DNA of 64,000 nucleotides from Hymenobacter sublimis (lineage in GTDB: Bacteria > Bacteroidota > Bacteroidia > Cytophagales > Hymenobacteraceae). Within the stretch, counting starts at the first letter, position 1, and every line of letters begins with the position of its first letter. Shown here one piece after another: positions 24,278 through 33,152 of the stretch. The notes beneath the pieces were generated by a model. It saw only the letters and a list, made by a program, of their open reading frames with translations, ran no database searches and had not been told where the DNA came from. The stretch is from positions 681,501 to 745,500 of the forward strand of contig NZ_CP095848.1 of the NCBI RefSeq assembly GCF_023101345.1. Direction: 5' to 3'. The position numbers and the translations under genes are program-made.

Positions 24278-24694
24278 CTATTCTTCCTGGGCCCGGGTGC
24301 GTAGCCACTGCTGGGCCGCGGCCACGTCCTCGAACAAGTGCAGATCGAGCTGGTCAGCAATGCGGCTCTGTAGATTTTCGATGGACAGCTGCCCGAAAAT
24401 ATCCGGCGACACTACCTGGGCAATGTAGCGCAAACCGGCCCCCATGATAAGCGGCGTCCAGACTTGCTGAATCCACTCATTGGCTTCGGTAAACGTGCCT
24501 ACTAGTTCACTGTGGTCGTTGAGTAGGTAGGGGCAGGGCTTCTCGCGTAGCATGTTCAAGTACGTTAGGCCCCCGTCCATTACCGTGCCCAGGGTTTGGC
24601 GGCCATACCAGCGGGCATGAATCCAGTTCTCGCGTACGTTCCGCTCTACCGTCAGGTAGGTACTGTCATCTCCCCGACGCAACGAAGTAACCAT
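24278..24694 (-). CDS. Small cytosolic protein, possibly SpoIIAA/STAS-like
   Basis: 138 residues from the ATG at 24694; a longer in-frame form is not supported by any export signal. The pattern LTVERNVRENWIHARWYGRQT, then LNMLREKPCPYLLNDHSELVGTF, then FEDVAAAQQWL is alternating beta/alpha and resembles the SpoIIAA-like fold found in many Bacteroidota hypothetical proteins, but I do not recognise a named family. It is divergent from a TerB-like gene of the same length across a 196-base gap. Confidence 0.6.
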   Translation of the reverse strand: MVTSLRRGDDSTYLTVERNVRENWIHARWYGRQTLGTVMDGGLTYLNMLREKPCPYLLNDHSELVGTFTEANEWIQQVWTPLIMGAGLRYIAQVVSPDIFGQLSIENLQSRIADQLDLHLFEDVAAAQQWLRTRAQEE

Positions 24695-24890
24695 GAATAA
24701 ATAAGTAAGAAGAAATGAGGTTGGGTAAAAGGCCCTCCGCCGCGAAGGACGCCGCAATTAACGGCTTCTTACTGGTATTGTTTTGGGAGCTTGGCTGTGC
24801 CAAGCTGGGAATAACCTTCCGGTGGGGGCCGCGTTGAAACAGGCTACCGCCTTTAACGGGCTTTTTTCGCCACCACCCTTTCCTACGCAT

Positions 24891-25307
24891 ATGCAGGCGC
24901 AACACAACCTCGAAGACGTTTTAAATACCGAGCAAAAAAAGCTGGCCTTCTACCAGAACCTGATTCTGTTGGCCGCCGCCGACGGGCAGCTAGACCAGAA
25001 CGAAAGCGCGTTTCTGCTGCAAATCGGGCAACGGTTGGGCCTTACCTCCGAGCAGGTGCAGCCCATTGCCGACAACCTGAGCGTGCTGAGCTTTATTGTA
25101 CCCGCCGACGGCCTACAGCGCACCCTGGAGCTGCAGACCCTGGTGCAAATGATGCTCCAGGACGGGCAAATTGACCCCCGCGAGTACGGCCTGTGCATGG
25201 AGTACGCCAACCGTATCGGCTATAGCAAAGACATTCTGGATGACATGGTTAGCCAGCTGGCCGGGGCGGGACCCGTTGTCAACCGCAACCCGCCCACGGT
25301 AAGCTAA
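24891..25307 (+). CDS. TerB-like helical protein
   Basis: 138 residues from the ATG at 24891; the upstream in-frame extension has low similarity to any protein. The protein is all-helical, with AFYQNLILLAAADGQLDQNESAFLLQIG (in overlapping parts) resembling the TerB opening, where an acidic D-G-x-L-x-x-x-E motif lies after the first helix, and DGQIDPREYGLCMEYANRIG as the second half. TerB-type domains bind divalent metal in stress and tellurite-resistance proteins, but single-domain forms have unknown roles. Confidence 0.6.
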   Translation: MQAQHNLEDVLNTEQKKLAFYQNLILLAAADGQLDQNESAFLLQIGQRLGLTSEQVQPIADNLSVLSFIVPADGLQRTLELQTLVQMMLQDGQIDPREYGLCMEYANRIGYSKDILDDMVSQLAGAGPVVNRNPPTVS

Positions 25308-25437
25308 GTTACTCTCCAGATCAGGCCCAGTAAAGCACCGAGAAACGAGCTACTGTTTGCGCAACGGTAGCTCGTTTACTTGTACCAGCACGGTGTCGGG
25401 GGAGGGGCAGGTAGCAGCCAAGTCGGTTTCTAGACGG

Positions 25438-25845
25438 CTATTCTGCTTCCCCGGTAGCAGCTAGTTGCTGCAGCAGGCCCAGGGCTTTGTGGGCATCGGT
25501 GGCGGCCACGAAGATATGGTCGTGGTAATAGGCAGCTACCACGTTGCAGCTCACCCCGGCCTGCGCTAGTACGCGCGCAACGGCCGCCGTCAGGCCCACG
25601 GCCTCTAGGGAAGAGTGCACCATAAGCGTGAGCCAAGCTGCCACAAAGGAATAAGGTAGCTGCAGTCGGTCGGCGGTGGCTTGGGGTAGAATAACGGTTA
25701 GGCCTTCCCGCTCGCGGAACAGGCCAACCATGTCGGCTACCGCCAAGCCATCCAGAGAAGCTACTGTGCAGAACACGTAGTTGCCCGGTTGCAATTCAGG
25801 CTGCATGGTGCGCAGAAGGCGGGTGAGGTCGGTCTCGCCGGGCAT
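25438..25845 (-). CDS. ACT-domain protein
   Basis: 135 residues from the ATG at 25845; the in-frame upstream part is unlike the family. The C-terminal half SSLEAVGLTAAVARVLAQAG, then VSCNVVAAYYHDHIFVAA, is an ACT fold of the type found in small stand-alone ACT proteins, preceded by a related beta-alpha segment with DGLAVADMVGLFRERE. ACT domains bind amino acids or other small ligands; the ligand here is unknown. It stands alone on the minus strand upstream of no obvious partner. Confidence 0.75.
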   Translation of the reverse strand: MPGETDLTRLLRTMQPELQPGNYVFCTVASLDGLAVADMVGLFREREGLTVILPQATADRLQLPYSFVAAWLTLMVHSSLEAVGLTAAVARVLAQAGVSCNVVAAYYHDHIFVAATDAHKALGLLQQLAATGEAE

Positions 25846-26022
25846 AGGGTTTGGGTTGGAAGTACACGGAGTTTGACTGCAGGTAGCCGCCTGGCCAGGA
25901 AGGCCAGGCGCTACCCAACCCAAACTCCACCAGCGCCCCACTACCCCGCATAGTACTGGCCACTCAGGCGCTGATGAAGTTCAGTGAGCCCCAGTAGTAC
26001 AGAGCTGCTGGCGGTTTGGTGG

Positions 26023-27090
26023 TTACGGAATCAGCCGGTCGGCGCGTAATTGCTCGAACAGATCAAAAAATGAGTCTTCCGTTGCCTGATACTCCAGGAA
26101 GCCGCGCTTGCGGCTGTTGCTCATGTCGGTCATGACCTCAATGGGACGGCCCAGGTCCAGGTCGGTGTGCCAGGCCGACGCCAGCCGGTTCAGATCAGGC
26201 TCGGTAAGCTGGTGCCGCTCGGCTATTTCGCGCCACACCGCCGTATCCTGACTTAGCTCGGCTTCCAAAGGGTGCACAGTGCCATCGAACCCCGCGGCTT
26301 CTACCCCAAACCACGCGGCCAGGCGGGGCCACAGCCAGCTCCAGCGAAATACGTCGCCGTTGGTGATGTTGAAAGCCTGGTTGCGGGCCGCCTCGGTGGT
26401 AGCGGCCCAGCGCAGTTGCTTGGCAATGATGCGGGCATCTGTCACGTCGGAGAGGCCGTGCCACTGGGCTTCTGAGCCGGGCCAGCGGAACGGGCGGCCG
26501 GTTTCCTTGCAGATGCTAGCGTACACGGCCAAGGTTGTGCCCATGTTCATTAGGTTGCCCACGGCCTTACCGATGATGGTATGGGGCCGATGAATGCTCC
26601 AGCTAAACCCGTCCCGCTCGGCGGCGGCGTATACTTCATCTTCCTGGGCATAGTAGAAGTTGTCGAGGGGTAGGCGGGGTTGCTCTTCCCGCAGCGGAGT
26701 AGGCGGCAGTGCGCCGCCGTTGGCGTAGGCCTCAAACGGCCCGAGGTAGTGCTTGAGGCCCGTTACTAAGGCCACGTGCCGCACCGATTTTTTGGGGCTC
26801 AGGGCCTCCAGCATATTGCGCACCAGGGCACTATTCACCCGGATGTTCTCAGTTTCAGTGTCCTGCCGCATCCAGGTGGTAAGAAACACGTGGGTAGGAG
26901 CGAGGTCGGCCAGGGCTGCCTGCAAACCGGCCGGGTTCAGCAGGTCGGCGGCTACGGGCAGCAGGCCCGCAGCATCGGGGCGCGGATTACGGGCCAAACC
27001 GTACGTGGTCCAGCCATGAGCCAACAGCTCTTGGGCTAGGTTGCTGCCAATGATGCCAGTAGCACCAACTATCAGGGCAATTTTTTCCAT
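26023..27090 (-). CDS. PRISE-type short-chain reductase (progesterone 5-beta-reductase / iridoid synthase-like)
   Basis: 355 residues. The Rossmann start is IALIVGATGIIGSNLAQ. The match to the PRISE group is specific: VTGLKHYLGPFE (the TGxKHY motif with the catalytic Lys), NFYYAQED (catalytic Tyr), WSIHRPHTIIG, NMGTTLAVYASICKETG and FNITNGDVFRW follow the order found in plant and bacterial 5-beta-reductases. These enzymes reduce activated C=C bonds of enones with NADPH. The physiological substrate in bacteria is not known. It is a single gene flanked by unrelated genes. Confidence 0.88.
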   Translation of the reverse strand: MEKIALIVGATGIIGSNLAQELLAHGWTTYGLARNPRPDAAGLLPVAADLLNPAGLQAALADLAPTHVFLTTWMRQDTETENIRVNSALVRNMLEALSPKKSVRHVALVTGLKHYLGPFEAYANGGALPPTPLREEQPRLPLDNFYYAQEDEVYAAAERDGFSWSIHRPHTIIGKAVGNLMNMGTTLAVYASICKETGRPFRWPGSEAQWHGLSDVTDARIIAKQLRWAATTEAARNQAFNITNGDVFRWSWLWPRLAAWFGVEAAGFDGTVHPLEAELSQDTAVWREIAERHQLTEPDLNRLASAWHTDLDLGRPIEVMTDMSNSRKRGFLEYQATEDSFFDLFEQLRADRLIP

Positions 27091-27279
27091 GTTGCAGAAT
27101 CAGGTTTCAGGAAGCCGCAGGTAATGCGGCGGAAGCCTCTACAACAGGCGAAAAGCAAAATAGGCCCGTCCGGACGAGCTTGCTTGCCGGAAGGGTCTAC
27201 CCAAAACAAGGTAGGTCAGCTATTTAGGCGTAAGGGCAATTTCGCGGCTAAATTCCCTGACTGCGCTACCCGGCTCCGC

Positions 27280-28284
27280 CTACTTCTTGCGCAGGTACAG
27301 CAAGGTCGACTGGTTGGAGGGGCCGTACTTGTCGTTAATCAGGAAATATCCACCCTGGTAAGCGGCCATGCCCTCCCAGTTATAGGTTTGGTACTGCGCG
27401 GGCAGCTCAAACAACGGTTTCCAGCGCAGCTGGTGGTGCTTGTAACGCAGGCTAATGAGTCGGCAATAGTTCTGGTAACCAGCCCCCGCCTGAATAAACC
27501 GGGCGTTAGGGTCCGGGGCCGGGGTGCGGTACACGCTGTCATCGTTGCCGCTGTAGAAGTAGTTAATGGCCGTGAAGCGGTTTTTGCCTTCGTGCACCAG
27601 GTCCGTGACCCGGAAGGGCAGGCGGCGTAGGGGTATGTACTGCGGAATGTCGGGGGTGGTTGCGGCAGCGGGCAGGGTAAAAGCGTAGTTGTCGTGGGTA
27701 AAGTAATTGTATTCGTAGAGCAGTAGCAGGTTTTTGTCGTAGCTCGCCAAGGCCTCAAAACCAGCGTTATAGATGTGCGTGCTGTTGGTTAGAGTAGGTT
27801 TGGGCAAGGGCACCAGGTAGCGGGTATCTAGGGTGATAGTCGCTGCTGCGTCATGTAGTTCGCCTTTAATCAGGTAGCAGTACGGCGAGGCTGTGGCCGT
27901 TTCAATGGAGAAATAGGCTACCTCGCCCACCATCGTAAAACCCTCCAGCCCTTCGTACACCTGGCCGGCGCTGTCCAACCGGGCCCGGATCTTATCCAGA
28001 TTCAGTAGGGCGTACTTCTTGTAGGTTAACGCCTGGGTTTCTTTCGCCAGCTGGGCGTTGATGCTACCCAAATCCAGGGCATATACCTTGGCCTCGGCGC
28101 GCTCCTGCAAGCGGCTCTCCGAGAGTAGCAGCAAGTGGTTGTTGTGGCGATAAAGCCCGGAGAACTGGTTGTTGCGGTCCGCAATTTCCGCCGGTAGGGT
28201 AATGCCCTGAATGGTGAACTTGGGCTTCTGGGCGCACACGGCAAAACTGCCACACAGCAGCGCAGCTAGCAGAAAATATTTCAT
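27280..28284 (-). CDS. Secreted protein of unknown function, possibly beta-propeller
   Basis: 334 residues with a clear signal peptide (MKYFLLAALLCGSFAVCAQ). The repeated Tyr/aromatic-rich beta-strand pattern (FSGLYRHNNHLLLLSES, LEGFTMVGEVAYFSIET, WEGMAAYQGGYFLINDKYG) resembles secreted propellers of the SdiA-regulated or phytase-like esterase type, but I cannot assign a family with confidence. It probably acts in the periplasm or outside. It precedes the ACT and PRISE genes on the same strand but with a 189-base gap. Confidence 0.7.
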   Translation of the reverse strand: MKYFLLAALLCGSFAVCAQKPKFTIQGITLPAEIADRNNQFSGLYRHNNHLLLLSESRLQERAEAKVYALDLGSINAQLAKETQALTYKKYALLNLDKIRARLDSAGQVYEGLEGFTMVGEVAYFSIETATASPYCYLIKGELHDAAATITLDTRYLVPLPKPTLTNSTHIYNAGFEALASYDKNLLLLYEYNYFTHDNYAFTLPAAATTPDIPQYIPLRRLPFRVTDLVHEGKNRFTAINYFYSGNDDSVYRTPAPDPNARFIQAGAGYQNYCRLISLRYKHHQLRWKPLFELPAQYQTYNWEGMAAYQGGYFLINDKYGPSNQSTLLYLRKK

Positions 28285-28381
28285 AGACGCAAGACAAATT
28301 AGCTTCTAAAGGTAGGCCACGACGCATATCTGGCAACTGCCGCCCGCGTCTTACCCCTGCAAGCGTACTTCGGCTTTGCCC

Positions 28382-28645
28382 TCAGCCCAGTGCCATGCGT
28401 TTCGGCGCCATTTCTTGATTATAATCCTGAATCACCCGCCGCAGAATCCCCATATCGTGGGGACAGTGCTGGGCGAATTCTTCCCAGTTGGTGAGCGTCA
28501 GCACGGGCGGCATTTCTGCAATGGCTACAATAGAATCCCAGAAAGCATCCCAACTCGGACCGTACCACTCCTCAAAGCCCAGCTTCTCTTTAAATAGCTG
28601 GTGAATGGCAACTTTGCTGGTAATGCCAGTCAGGTCAAGGGTCAT
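28382..28645 (-). CDS. Barstar-family ribonuclease inhibitor
   Basis: 87 residues. The segment AIHQLFKEKLGFEEWYGPSW, then DAFWDSI, is the barstar signature (family consensus: L.FP.YYG.N.DALWD), followed by the typical beta-strand VLTLTNWEEF. Barstars bind and block barnase-type RNases. No barnase-like, RNase toxin or polymorphic toxin gene is adjacent: the next gene upstream is an AT-rich membrane-anchored protein and the one downstream is the secreted protein at 27280. It is therefore an orphan inhibitor, perhaps an immunity protein against toxins of neighbours. Confidence 0.85.
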   Translation of the reverse strand: MTLDLTGITSKVAIHQLFKEKLGFEEWYGPSWDAFWDSIVAIAEMPPVLTLTNWEEFAQHCPHDMGILRRVIQDYNQEMAPKRMALG

Positions 28646-28787
28646 GGTAAAGTGCTAGTACAACTCTAAACCAAAGATAAATAATGTCCTAATGAAGTGG
28701 AATCGACTTTCCATTACGACGACATAAGAGGCACGGCCACCTCATCGAAATAGGTTACGAGCTAGAATGCATAATTTTTTTAAAAGA

Positions 28788-29282
28788 TCAATCTATTGTA
28801 AATATAATTTTCTTAGCTGCTTCAAATTCCTTTTCGTCTGCCATGATAAATTTTAATACGTCTTCTGGTATGATTAAAGTTTTATGATGACCCATATCCT
28901 TTCGAATAAGGATGAATAATTCAAGAAATGTTCTTAAGTGACGTGGGTCGTTAGGATAGGACGTCCTGGTTACATCCCATTCAATAAGTTTTCTGACAAT
29001 CGGATCAGGGGCATATATAATGAGGTCTTTTTTGATATCGATTAATCGTGATACCAGATCAGATTCCGTCGTAATATTTAGTTTTTTCTGTAATTTAAAT
29101 ACATCAAAAAAGAAGGAAAATATTTCGTGATATACTTTATATTTTCTGTCAGATACTTGATTTTGTATATTCTTAATTCTGTCTCTTTGCTCTTTTACGA
29201 CATAGCCTAGAGCAGTAGCAGCTACTGCAAAAACAGCTGCGAATATTTCAGATAATGATACAGATACTTCTGTGACATTCAT
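28788..29282 (-). CDS. AT-rich gene for a membrane-anchored helical protein
   Basis: 164 residues from the ATG at 29282; an ATG at 29330 would add 16 hydrophobic residues. One N-terminal membrane helix (EIFAAVFAVAATALGYVV) is followed by a basic stretch (KEQRDRIKNIQNQ) and a long cytosolic helical region with DRKYKVYHEIFSFFFDVFKLQ. I do not recognise a named family. Base composition is strikingly AT-rich, with many AAA, ATA and TTT codons that neighbouring genes avoid, which suggests recent acquisition. It starts close after the end of the ABC exporter gene on the same strand. Confidence 0.7.
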   Translation of the reverse strand: MNVTEVSVSLSEIFAAVFAVAATALGYVVKEQRDRIKNIQNQVSDRKYKVYHEIFSFFFDVFKLQKKLNITTESDLVSRLIDIKKDLIIYAPDPIVRKLIEWDVTRTSYPNDPRHLRTFLELFILIRKDMGHHKTLIIPEDVLKFIMADEKEFEAAKKIIFTID

Positions 29283-29339
29283 TGCTACGAGAATGGAATG
29301 ATGATTATATAAAACTAAGAAAAGAAACATTACTATTTA

Positions 29340-31151
29340 TTACGCCGCCGTGTCGCCTACCTCGTCTTCATCATCCACCATTACCCGGGCCAGCTTCTCG
29401 ATGTTGAGGGAGCGGGCCGAAGCGTCGAAGATTTCGCGGTAGGTGCCGCGCAGGTCGTAGAGGTGCTCGTGGGTGCCGCTTTCCACCATGCGCCCCTGCT
29501 TCATCACGTAAATGCAGTCGGAATCGACAATCTGGGCCAGGCTGTGGGAGATGATGACCACCGTGCGGCCCTGCTTAATGGCGTCGAGGGAGTTCTTGAT
29601 TTGCTCGGTGGCAATGGCATCGAGGGAAGCGGTGGGCTCGTCGAGGAAGATGATGGGCGGGTTTTTCAGGAACAGGCGGGCAATGGCAATGCGCTGCTGC
29701 TGCCCACCGGAAAGCTGCTGGGCGTCGGACTGGTAGCCATTGGGCAGCTCCAGTATCTGCTCGTGCAAGTAGGCCTGCCGGGCCGCAGCCTGGATCTGGG
29801 GTAGGGTGGCGTCCATGACACCGTAGCGGATGTTTTCCTCAATGGTGCCCTTAAAGATGTGGTTTTTCTGGAGTACCAACCCGATTTGCTGGCGCAAAGC
29901 ATGGGTGTCGTAGTCGGCCAGGGGCCTGCCGTCGAGGAGCATTTTGCCGTGGTCAGGGGCGTAAAACTTGCAGAGCAGGTTAATGATGGTGCTCTTGCCG
30001 GCCCCACTCAGACCCACCAAAGCAGTGGTCTTGCCGGCCTCAATGGTCAGGCACACGTCGTGCAGGGCCTGGGTGCCGCTGGGGTAGGTGAAGTCTACGT
30101 TGCAGATGTCGAAGGTGCCCTGCAGGTGCGTGGGCTGGACCGGACCGGTGGGCTCCACCGCATCGTGGGCATCCAGAATATCAAAGAAGCCCTCGGAGTA
30201 AGTAAGGGCGTCGTTCATTTCGTCGTAGATGCGGTGCAACTGCCGGATAGGGGCCGATACGTTGTTGAACAGCAGAATGTGGAACATAATGGCCCCGATA
30301 GAAATCTGCCTATCAAGCACCAGGTAAGCAGTCAGGATGATGATGAGCACTACCCCAATCTGCTCGGTGAAAGTCTTGAGGCCGTCGTAGAGGAAGTTGA
30401 TTTTGCGGGTTTCCATCTGGGCTTCCTGTAGGTTTTGCTGCACCTGGGCCTGCTTCTGCTCCTCGTAGTCCTCGCGCACAAAGCTCTTAATGACCACCGC
30501 TGAGTCAATCAGATTCACGAGGCCCTGGCTTTTGGCCTCGCGCAGGCTGCGCAAGGCCCGGCGGGTGCCGTTGAGTCGGTCGGCCTGCCGGTAGCTCAGC
30601 CAGAAGTACACGGGCAGCACGGCCACGGCCACCAACCCCACGTACACGTTAGCCATAAACATAATCACCAGGGCCACAATGGAATTGGCAAACAGGGGCA
30701 GAATGTCAATGAAGAAATTCTGCACCAGCTTCATTAGGCTCTCCACGCCCCTATCAATGCGGGTTTGCAGCTTGCCGGTTTGGTTGCCGCTGTCGGAGTA
30801 GAAGCCGAGCTGGTAGCTAAGCACCTTATGCACCGCATCCTGAGAAAGGGTGCTCGAGACATTAATGCGGATTTTCTCGCCGTAAAACTTCTGCCCGAAC
30901 TGAATCAGCGTGTTGATGATTTCCTTGCCCAGTAGCAGCCCACTTACTAGCAGCAGCAGGTTGGCCCCCTCCGTTAGGCCCTGGCGGCGGTCTAGCATAC
31001 CTTGCACCGTATCCACGGTGTAACGCAGCACAAACGGGTTTACCTGAGCGGCCAGGGAGCCCACCAACGTCAGCAGCAGGGTAGCAACGACCAGCCCCCG
31101 GTAGGGCCGCACGTACGGAATCAAACGCTGGATAATTTCCCAGAGGCTCAT
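29340..31151 (-). CDS. ABC transporter, fused permease and ATPase (MsbA-like exporter)
   Basis: 603 residues. Six-helix type 1 exporter permease (about 1-320), followed by the nucleotide-binding domain with Walker A GLSGAGKSTIIN, signature LSGGQQQRIAIARL, Walker B IIFLDEPTASLD and the H-loop ISHSLAQI. One gene encodes a half-transporter that would act as a homodimer in the inner membrane. Substrate is not determined; lipid, peptide or drug exporters share this layout. The C-terminal tail is acidic (VMVDDEDEVGD). It ends just before the AT-rich gene. Confidence 0.93.
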   Translation of the reverse strand: MSLWEIIQRLIPYVRPYRGLVVATLLLTLVGSLAAQVNPFVLRYTVDTVQGMLDRRQGLTEGANLLLLVSGLLLGKEIINTLIQFGQKFYGEKIRINVSSTLSQDAVHKVLSYQLGFYSDSGNQTGKLQTRIDRGVESLMKLVQNFFIDILPLFANSIVALVIMFMANVYVGLVAVAVLPVYFWLSYRQADRLNGTRRALRSLREAKSQGLVNLIDSAVVIKSFVREDYEEQKQAQVQQNLQEAQMETRKINFLYDGLKTFTEQIGVVLIIILTAYLVLDRQISIGAIMFHILLFNNVSAPIRQLHRIYDEMNDALTYSEGFFDILDAHDAVEPTGPVQPTHLQGTFDICNVDFTYPSGTQALHDVCLTIEAGKTTALVGLSGAGKSTIINLLCKFYAPDHGKMLLDGRPLADYDTHALRQQIGLVLQKNHIFKGTIEENIRYGVMDATLPQIQAAARQAYLHEQILELPNGYQSDAQQLSGGQQQRIAIARLFLKNPPIIFLDEPTASLDAIATEQIKNSLDAIKQGRTVVIISHSLAQIVDSDCIYVMKQGRMVESGTHEHLYDLRGTYREIFDASARSLNIEKLARVMVDDEDEVGDTAA

Positions 31152-31434
31152 GCAGAATCGGCTAGGTGAAGGGTAGCCGGTTAGACGAGCGTTGCGGGGT
31201 AGGGGTTATGCAAGGGCCAGCCGGCTTTACCCTAAGCGCCAAGCTGCCGCCGTATGCTCTGGAAAACTAGGCTGAGCTGCTTGCTACTGAGGCCTTTTGT
31301 GAGCTGCGAAATAGAACTTAAGCAAGAACGTGCGTTGATGTTCTAATTTTAGTAAAATACGTGGATGTAAACTTGGTATAATGTTTCAACTGTACCATAT
31401 TATTGTATTCCTATTAGAGCCAACCCACCCGCGT

Positions 31435-31914
31435 ATGTTCTCTTTTATTGACTTATACTCACCTTTATCTGGTAACAAGCTGCGCAAGCTGCTGGTGGTA
31501 GTACTGGCCGGCGCCTTGCAGAGCTGCGCCAGCGGATACCAGCAGCCGCAAGTCGTAAGCAACAGCTTGCGCACTCCGGAGGTAGCCCCCATGGAACTGA
31601 ACAGCTTCAGCGTTGCGCCCGCCGCGCAAGCAGTGGAGCTGCACTGGGAAACGGTAGCCGAGTTAGGTTGCGCTTATTTTACGGTAGAGCGTAGCACCGA
31701 CAACATTAGCTTCACGACCATTGGCCAAGTGCCCGGCGACGATATGGCCATTGCCCCCACCACGCACGAGTTTACGGACCGCCAGCCGCTTGCAACAACC
31801 GCCTACTACCGGCTCCGGCAGGTTGATTTGAACGGGATAGTACACGCTGGCCCCACGCGCACTTACGATGCCCGCCCCGAAGGTGCCAGCTGGAAGCAGC
31901 TAGCACGTTTCTAA
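31435..31914 (+). CDS. Small lipoprotein with a fibronectin-III-like domain
   Basis: 159 residues from the ATG at 31435; an in-frame ATG at 31381 would add 18 residues. The hydrophobic stretch KLLVVVLAGALQSC ends in a lipobox-like LQSC. The remainder (FSVAPAAQAVELHWETVAEL, FTVERSTDNISFTTIG, AYYRLRQVDLNG) is the FN3-like module often placed before T9SS sorting domains in Bacteroidota surface proteins, but no sorting domain follows. Function unknown. Its upstream region is AT-rich. Confidence 0.65.
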   Translation: MFSFIDLYSPLSGNKLRKLLVVVLAGALQSCASGYQQPQVVSNSLRTPEVAPMELNSFSVAPAAQAVELHWETVAELGCAYFTVERSTDNISFTTIGQVPGDDMAIAPTTHEFTDRQPLATTAYYRLRQVDLNGIVHAGPTRTYDARPEGASWKQLARF

Positions 31915-31966
31915 CGCTGGTACTCAATTTACTTCAGCCCATTCTCAACTACATGGTGCCCGCACA

Positions 31967-32004
31967 TAACAGAAAAAGCTGCCTTTAGGCAGCTTTTTCT
32001 GTTA
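31967..32004. terminator. Bidirectional terminator
   Basis: Perfect 18-bp inverted repeat (31967-31984 / 31987-32004) with TT at the centre; AAAAA/TTTTT tracts inside the stem give T-runs on both strands. It lies between the convergent genes ending at 31914 and 32055. Confidence 0.88.
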
Positions 32005-32054
32005 GTAGAAGGTGTAGCTGGTTAGCTTAGAAACCAGCCTGCCGCCTACTTACA

Positions 32055-33026
32055 TTAACCCTTGCGCTCGGTTTTCCGCAGAAACGTAATCAGGGCGGGG
32101 AAGTAGTGCTCTGGGTCGTCCCACATGGCGTAGTGTGAGCCTTGGGGGCAGATGTACTGCTGGCAATTAGGAATGTGCTTTTGCATGTAGGCAATGTCCG
32201 CGGTGGGCACAAAGTCATACTTCGAGCCGATGACCAGGGTAGGCGTCTTGATGTAGGCCAATCGGTCGGAGAAGTCCCAGGAAACCATGGTAGGCAGCAT
32301 AAGGGCCGCGTATTTACGGATAATGAGGGCTTGGCTGCGGGTGAAGGTGGGTGGCTCCGGCGTCCGGCGCATCATGTGCAGGCTGCGGAATTCGGTTTGC
32401 ACGGCGGGAGTGATGTAGCCCGACAACGTTTTCAGCCCCATAGTATCGAGGCCGGCTACCGTTTTGCCTTCCTTGGCGGCGTGCCGGCGGATAACGTCGG
32501 CGTACTGGCTGTAGCGGTGCTTGTTAAAGACGGTGGCTTTGTAGCCGATGTCGGAAGTAATCAGGCCCTTCAGGTGCTGCGGATACTTGGCGGCATATTC
32601 CAGGGCCAGCATATTACCCCAGGAGTGGCCCAGCAGGTAGAAATTATCCAGGCCCAACCCCTGGCGCACTTGCTCTACCTCCTTCACAAAGCGCGGAATG
32701 CTCCAGACGCTTTTATCCTCGGTCTTATCAGAATGGTAGGAGTTGAGCTGGTCGTAGTAATAAATTTCGACGCCTTCCTTGCTCAGATACTCGGGGAAGT
32801 TCTCGAAATACTCGTGCGTATTGCCGGGGCCGCCGTGCAGCAGCAAAAGCTTAATTTTTCCCTCCCCAACCTTTTGGGTCCACACCTTATACTTACCGTC
32901 GACGGTTATCATTTTCACTCCCGGCGCCTGCATTTTAGCCGTGTAGCTGCTGTCTGTGGCCTGGGCGCTGCCCAGAAAAGGAAGGGCTAAGAAGAGAAAG
33001 ACGAGTAAAGAAGTGCGGAATAACAT
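32055..33026 (-). CDS. Exported alpha/beta hydrolase of the proline iminopeptidase type
   Basis: 323 residues. A signal peptide (MLFRTSLLVFLFLALPFLGSAQ) is followed by LLLLHGGPGNTHEYFENF (oxyanion HGGPG) and the nucleophile elbow GHSWG. The acid is in GSKYDFVP and the His in PQGSHYAMWDDPEHY. HGGPG plus GHSWG marks the S33 prolyl aminopeptidase group. The protein is exported, so it would cleave N-terminal proline from peptides in the periplasm, though other amidases share this fold. It stands 126 bases from the next, unrelated hydrolase gene. Confidence 0.87.
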   Translation of the reverse strand: MLFRTSLLVFLFLALPFLGSAQATDSSYTAKMQAPGVKMITVDGKYKVWTQKVGEGKIKLLLLHGGPGNTHEYFENFPEYLSKEGVEIYYYDQLNSYHSDKTEDKSVWSIPRFVKEVEQVRQGLGLDNFYLLGHSWGNMLALEYAAKYPQHLKGLITSDIGYKATVFNKHRYSQYADVIRRHAAKEGKTVAGLDTMGLKTLSGYITPAVQTEFRSLHMMRRTPEPPTFTRSQALIIRKYAALMLPTMVSWDFSDRLAYIKTPTLVIGSKYDFVPTADIAYMQKHIPNCQQYICPQGSHYAMWDDPEHYFPALITFLRKTERKG

Positions 33027-33152
33027 GAACTAAGGCAGTGGTAGGCAAGGATGCAACTCGCGGAAGCCAGGCCCCAGTGGCCCGTTACGGCCCGGAAGAT
33101 GCACAAAATTTCCGGCCAGGCATCCGCCCGCCAGACTACCCGCTGCCGGTTT

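Noticed and set aside
28788-29282. The AT-rich gene as the RNase toxin partner of the adjacent barstar
   Set aside because: It has a membrane helix and a helical cytosolic part, with no barnase-like catalytic residues or fold pattern.
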